Part shown: piece after piece, positions 6,092 through 8,425 of the stretch | Layout: each line of letters begins with the position of its first letter | Numbering within the stretch: the stretch's first letter is position 1 | Source of the DNA: Ferruginibacter sp. | GTDB lineage: Bacteria; Bacteroidota; Bacteroidia; Chitinophagales; Chitinophagaceae | Direction: 5' to 3' | DNA length: 8,425 nt | Assembly (NCBI GenBank): GCA_025357775.1 | Contig: JANXOQ010000039.1 | Span: forward strand, 1 to 8,425 | The notes under the pieces: generated by a model | Databases searched by the model: none | Seen by the model: the letters and a program-made list of their open reading frames with translations, nothing else | What the model was told of the DNA's origin: nothing | Program-made: the position numbers and the translations under genes

Positions 6092-6658
6092 ATGAATTCT
6101 CAAAAAATCAATCTTCGTTTTGTTGCACTTGCAGGTATTATTTTGATAGCAGCATTTAGTCGTATTGTACCTCATATGCCAAACTTTTCACCATTGGGTG
6201 CAATAGGTTTATTTGGTGCTGCACATTTTAATAAAAAATGGCAAGCCATTTTAATACCAATATGCGCTACTTTTTTAAGTGATTTATTTATTAATAATGT
6301 AATTTATCCTCAATACTATCCAACATTTACTTGGTTAAGTACTGGGTTTTATTGGCAGTATGCAGCATATATTTTAATAACATTGGTTGCATTTTTTATT
6401 TTTAAAAAAGTAAGTACAGCAACGGTAGTTATAGGAGCTTTAGCATCTAGTACTATTTTCTTTTTAGTATCAAACTTTGGTTGTTGGCCTGGTAATTATT
6501 ACCCTCAAAACTTTGGAGGATTAATGCAATGCTATACAGCAGGTGTGCCATTTATACAAGGTACAATAGTAGGAGATTTATTTTATAGTGCTGTAATGTT
6601 TGGAGGCTTTGCGCTAGCGCAAAAAAGATTTATGGTTTTGCAACCTGTGTTTGCATAA
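6092..6658 (+). CDS. DUF6580-like membrane protein, candidate B12-related uptake component
   Basis: The start is ATG 6092 (MNSQKINLRF), giving 188 residues. The in-frame ATG at 6029 would sit right behind the riboswitch hairpin and add 21 non-typical residues (VCLQLQTCCVFVVFIKHKS). The protein has about five or six membrane segments, near residues 10-25, 32-45, 50-68, 88-105, 109-129 and 150-177. Characteristic stretches are MPNFSPLGAIGLFGAAHF (29-46), FLVSNFGCW (124-132), YPQNFGGLMQCYTAGVPF (137-154) and GDLFYSAVMFGG (161-172), which I associate with the DUF6580 family, suggested to be ECF-transporter substrate-binding (S) components. No biochemical function is established to my knowledge. 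Its place directly under a cobalamin riboswitch and ahead of cobT and cobS suggests import of a corrinoid, cobalt or the lower-ligand base; which one cannot be told from sequence. Confidence 0.8.
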   Translation: MNSQKINLRFVALAGIILIAAFSRIVPHMPNFSPLGAIGLFGAAHFNKKWQAILIPICATFLSDLFINNVIYPQYYPTFTWLSTGFYWQYAAYILITLVAFFIFKKVSTATVVIGALASSTIFFLVSNFGCWPGNYYPQNFGGLMQCYTAGVPFIQGTIVGDLFYSAVMFGGFALAQKRFMVLQPVFA

Positions 6659-6682
6659 ATTTCTAAATAAAAATATTTTAAT

Positions 6683-6713
6683 CAAACGGCCATTTTTTGG
6701 TCGTTTGTTTTTT
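6683..6713 (+). terminator. Intrinsic terminator between the DUF6580-like gene and cobT
   Basis: A 9-bp stem, CAAACGGCC (6683-6691) with GGTCGTTTG (6699-6707, one G-U pair), has a 7-base loop ATTTTTT and is followed by six T residues (6708-6713). This is a standard Rho-independent terminator 25 bases after the preceding stop codon and only 17 bases before the cobT ATG. Either cobT is expressed by read-through at a reduced level or it has a start site not visible to me. Confidence 0.85.
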
Positions 6714-6729
6714 ATAACAATAATTAGCA

Positions 6730-7734
6730 ATGATAAAAGAACAGCTTCAACACAAAATAAATTTTAAAACAAAGCCACTCGGTGCCTTAGGAGCTTTAGA
6801 AAAAATTGCCCTGCAAATTGGCACAATACAAAACACTTTAAGCCCACAACTTACAAAACCTACTATCATTATTTTTGCTGCCGACCATGGTATAGCAAAA
6901 GAAGGCGTAAGTGCATATCCACAAGAAGTGACTTTTCAAATGGTAATGAATTTTTTGCAAGGCGGAGCAGCAATAAATGTTTTTGCGCAGCAAAATAAAA
7001 TTGATTTAAAAGTTGTAGATGCAGGAGTAAATTTTGATTTTGAAGCAAATGAAAATTTAATTGATTTAAAAATAGGTAGAGGAACAAACTGTTTTTTAGC
7101 TAATAAAGCCATGACAGATACCCAAATAATGGAATGCATTATAGCACCAAATTATACCATAAAAAAATTATATGAAGACGGTTGTAATATAATTGGCTTT
7201 GGAGAAATGGGCATTGGCAATACATCTGCCGCTACCATGCTTATGAGTAATTTTTGTAACCTACCTATCGAAGATTGTGCAGGCAGGGGTACTGGGTTGA
7301 ATAATGAACAACTAAATAAAAAAATAGAAATACTTAAAAGAGCAAAAGATTTTCATGGAGAAATAAAAGACCCCATACAAGCCCTACAAGCTTTTGGAGG
7401 TTTTGAAATAGCACAAATGTGTTATGCTATGCAAAGAGCATTTGAGTACAATATGACTATTTTGGTGGATGGTTTTATTGCATCTACTGCATTTTTGGTA
7501 GCATATAATACCAATCCAAATATTTTAAAAAATGCTATTTTCTGCCATCTATCAGATGAACATGGGCACAAAAATTTATTAAATTATTTAGGTGTAGAGC
7601 CCTTGTTAAAATTAGGAATGCGCTTGGGTGAGGGTACGGGTTGTGCGGTGGCGTATCCACTAATTGAATCTGCTATTTCTTTTTTGAATAATATGGCAAG
7701 TTTTGAATCGGCAGGAGTTTCTAATAAAGAATAA
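6730..7734 (+). CDS. cobT: Nicotinate-nucleotide--dimethylbenzimidazole phosphoribosyltransferase
   Basis: A 334-residue cytoplasmic enzyme, near the family's usual 340-355. It transfers phosphoribose from nicotinate mononucleotide to 5,6-dimethylbenzimidazole, giving alpha-ribazole 5'-phosphate for the lower loop of cobalamin. Motifs run in family order: KPLGALGALE (15-24), ADHGIAKEGVSAYPQEVT (51-68), GGAAINVFA (78-86), GFGEMGIGNTSAA (156-168), GRGTGL (185-190), FGGFEIAQM (222-230), DGFIAS (247-252), HLSDEHGH (273-280) and MRLGEGTGCAVAYPL (297-311), with Glu301 as the expected catalytic base. The C-terminal MASFESAGVSNKE is also typical. The frame is intact and no key residue is missing; Cys305 replaces the more common Ala. 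It is preceded at 17 bases by a terminator and followed after 134 bases by cobS on the same strand. Confidence 0.97.
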   Translation: MIKEQLQHKINFKTKPLGALGALEKIALQIGTIQNTLSPQLTKPTIIIFAADHGIAKEGVSAYPQEVTFQMVMNFLQGGAAINVFAQQNKIDLKVVDAGVNFDFEANENLIDLKIGRGTNCFLANKAMTDTQIMECIIAPNYTIKKLYEDGCNIIGFGEMGIGNTSAATMLMSNFCNLPIEDCAGRGTGLNNEQLNKKIEILKRAKDFHGEIKDPIQALQAFGGFEIAQMCYAMQRAFEYNMTILVDGFIASTAFLVAYNTNPNILKNAIFCHLSDEHGHKNLLNYLGVEPLLKLGMRLGEGTGCAVAYPLIESAISFLNNMASFESAGVSNKE

Positions 7735-7868
7735 TGACTTACTTCAAATTATCAACATGTTGGTCTAATCTTGACGAAGGCGGTTTTAATTACTAATATA
7801 GTAAACAAAAATAAACTGGCTTATACAAGCGCAGCCTTACAAACTTTTTATTAAACTGATTGTTATAA
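7735..7868 (+). other. Spacer between cobT and cobS
   Basis: This gap is longer than expected for neighbouring cob genes. An ATG at 7734 overlaps the cobT stop (TAATG) but opens only 20 codons, ending at TAA 7794-7796, and its product resembles nothing I know. No TAnnTTTG box, terminator or riboswitch core is visible. It may be the scar of a lost gene or just a leader. Confidence 0.4.
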
Positions 7869-8425
7869 ATGAAAAATGAAATAAAAATATTCTTCACCGC
7901 TCTTATGTTTTACACCCGCATACCATGCCCTAGTACTACAGACCATAACCCAGATTACATTAACAAAGCCACCCGTTATTTTCCACTCATTGGTTGGATA
8001 GTTGGTGCCATATCTTTTTTATTTTACTGGGCAAGTAGTTTTTTATTTGATACAAATATTGCTATTATATTTTCTATGGCAGCAGGAGTATTAACCACGG
8101 GAGCTTTTCATGAAGATGGGTTAGCAGATGTATTTGATGGTTTTGGCGGTGGTTGGACAAAAGAGAAGATACTCGACATTATGAAAGATAGCAGAGTAGG
8201 TGCTTACGGGGCAATTGCAATAGTATTTTTATTGTTACTAAAATTTGTAGGGTTAAGTAATTTAGTTGCTACAAAACAATTTTCTAATTTTCAGGTACTC
8301 ATTTTATTTCTTACTTATCACTCTCTAGCAAGGTTAGCAGCCATCAATATAGTTTTTACATCCTTATATTCAAGAGATGATGAAACGAGTAAAGTAAAAC
8401 CTATTGCAAAAACACATTCTTTGGT
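7869..8425 (+). CDS. cobS: Adenosylcobinamide-GDP ribazoletransferase (cobalamin synthase), 5' part
   Basis: An open frame from ATG 7869 runs off the right edge after 185 codons; the full family length is about 240-260. CobS is an inner-membrane enzyme that joins alpha-ribazole (or its phosphate) to adenosylcobinamide-GDP, the last assembly step of adenosylcobalamin. Visible signatures are the N-terminal FFTALMFYTRIPCP (8-21), ATRYFPLIGWIVGA (34-47), the metal-binding acidic motif FHEDGLADVFDGFGGG (80-95) with Asp83, Asp87 and Asp90, and DSRVGAYGAIA (107-117). Hydrophobic segments lie at about residues 40-60, 63-79, 112-131 and 141-165. There is no visible promoter in the 134-base gap from cobT, so it is probably cotranscribed. 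The missing C-terminus is a window effect, not a break. Confidence 0.96.
   Translation, partial: MKNEIKIFFTALMFYTRIPCPSTTDHNPDYINKATRYFPLIGWIVGAISFLFYWASSFLFDTNIAIIFSMAAGVLTTGAFHEDGLADVFDGFGGGWTKEKILDIMKDSRVGAYGAIAIVFLLLLKFVGLSNLVATKQFSNFQVLILFLTYHSLARLAAINIVFTSLYSRDDETSKVKPIAKTHSL

Noticed and set aside
6869..7139. Minus-strand frames inside cobT
   Set aside because: Antisense to the well-supported cobT motifs, with biased Leu/Phe-rich composition.
7734..7796. 20-codon ORF overlapping the cobT stop codon
   Set aside because: Too short and without resemblance to any cobalamin gene; the overlap alone is not enough.

Overview
The window comes from an AT-rich member of the Bacteroidota, probably close to Chitinophagaceae; no finer placement is possible from the sequence. 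The reasons are a DUF6452-type lipoprotein, a periplasmic NagZ-type glycosidase fused to a beta-lactamase-like serine hydrolase, a DUF6580-type membrane protein next to cobT, start codons with almost no Shine-Dalgarno pairing, and promoter elements of the Bacteroidota form TAnnTTTG.

Left edge (1-512): the end of a VapB-like antitoxin overlaps a PIN-domain (VapC-like) toxin that keeps only about its first 48 residues. The toxin then runs into unrelated sequence and about 150 bases of non-coding DNA with partial inverted repeats and integron-like GTTRRRY boxes. This looks like a decayed accessory or recombination junction.

Middle (513-4937): on the minus strand, a 965-residue GH3 plus serine-hydrolase fusion is followed by a small lipoprotein. 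Divergent from the fusion gene is a 91-residue conserved-looking membrane protein of unknown function. The two divergent starts flank a perfect 10-bp-arm palindrome that carries a TAnnTTTG box in each direction. An acyl-carrier-protein phosphodiesterase gene then faces the small gene convergently.

Scar (4938-5860): a long non-coding stretch holds a degenerate ISAs1-family transposase. Only its N-terminal and C-terminal pieces survive, with frameshifts and a large internal deletion.

Right part (5849-8425): a cobalamin locus. A promoter-like box is followed by a compact cobalamin riboswitch, a DUF6580-type membrane protein (candidate uptake component), a strong intrinsic terminator, cobT, and the first 185 codons of cobS. 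CobT makes alpha-ribazole phosphate from dimethylbenzimidazole, and CobS joins it (or its dephosphorylated form) to adenosylcobinamide-GDP. This half of the window is therefore a B12-controlled nucleotide-loop assembly or salvage operon. Apart from the left-edge junction and the palindrome between divergent genes, nothing here suggests a wholly new system. The strongest functional lead is the riboswitch-linked membrane protein of undefined function.
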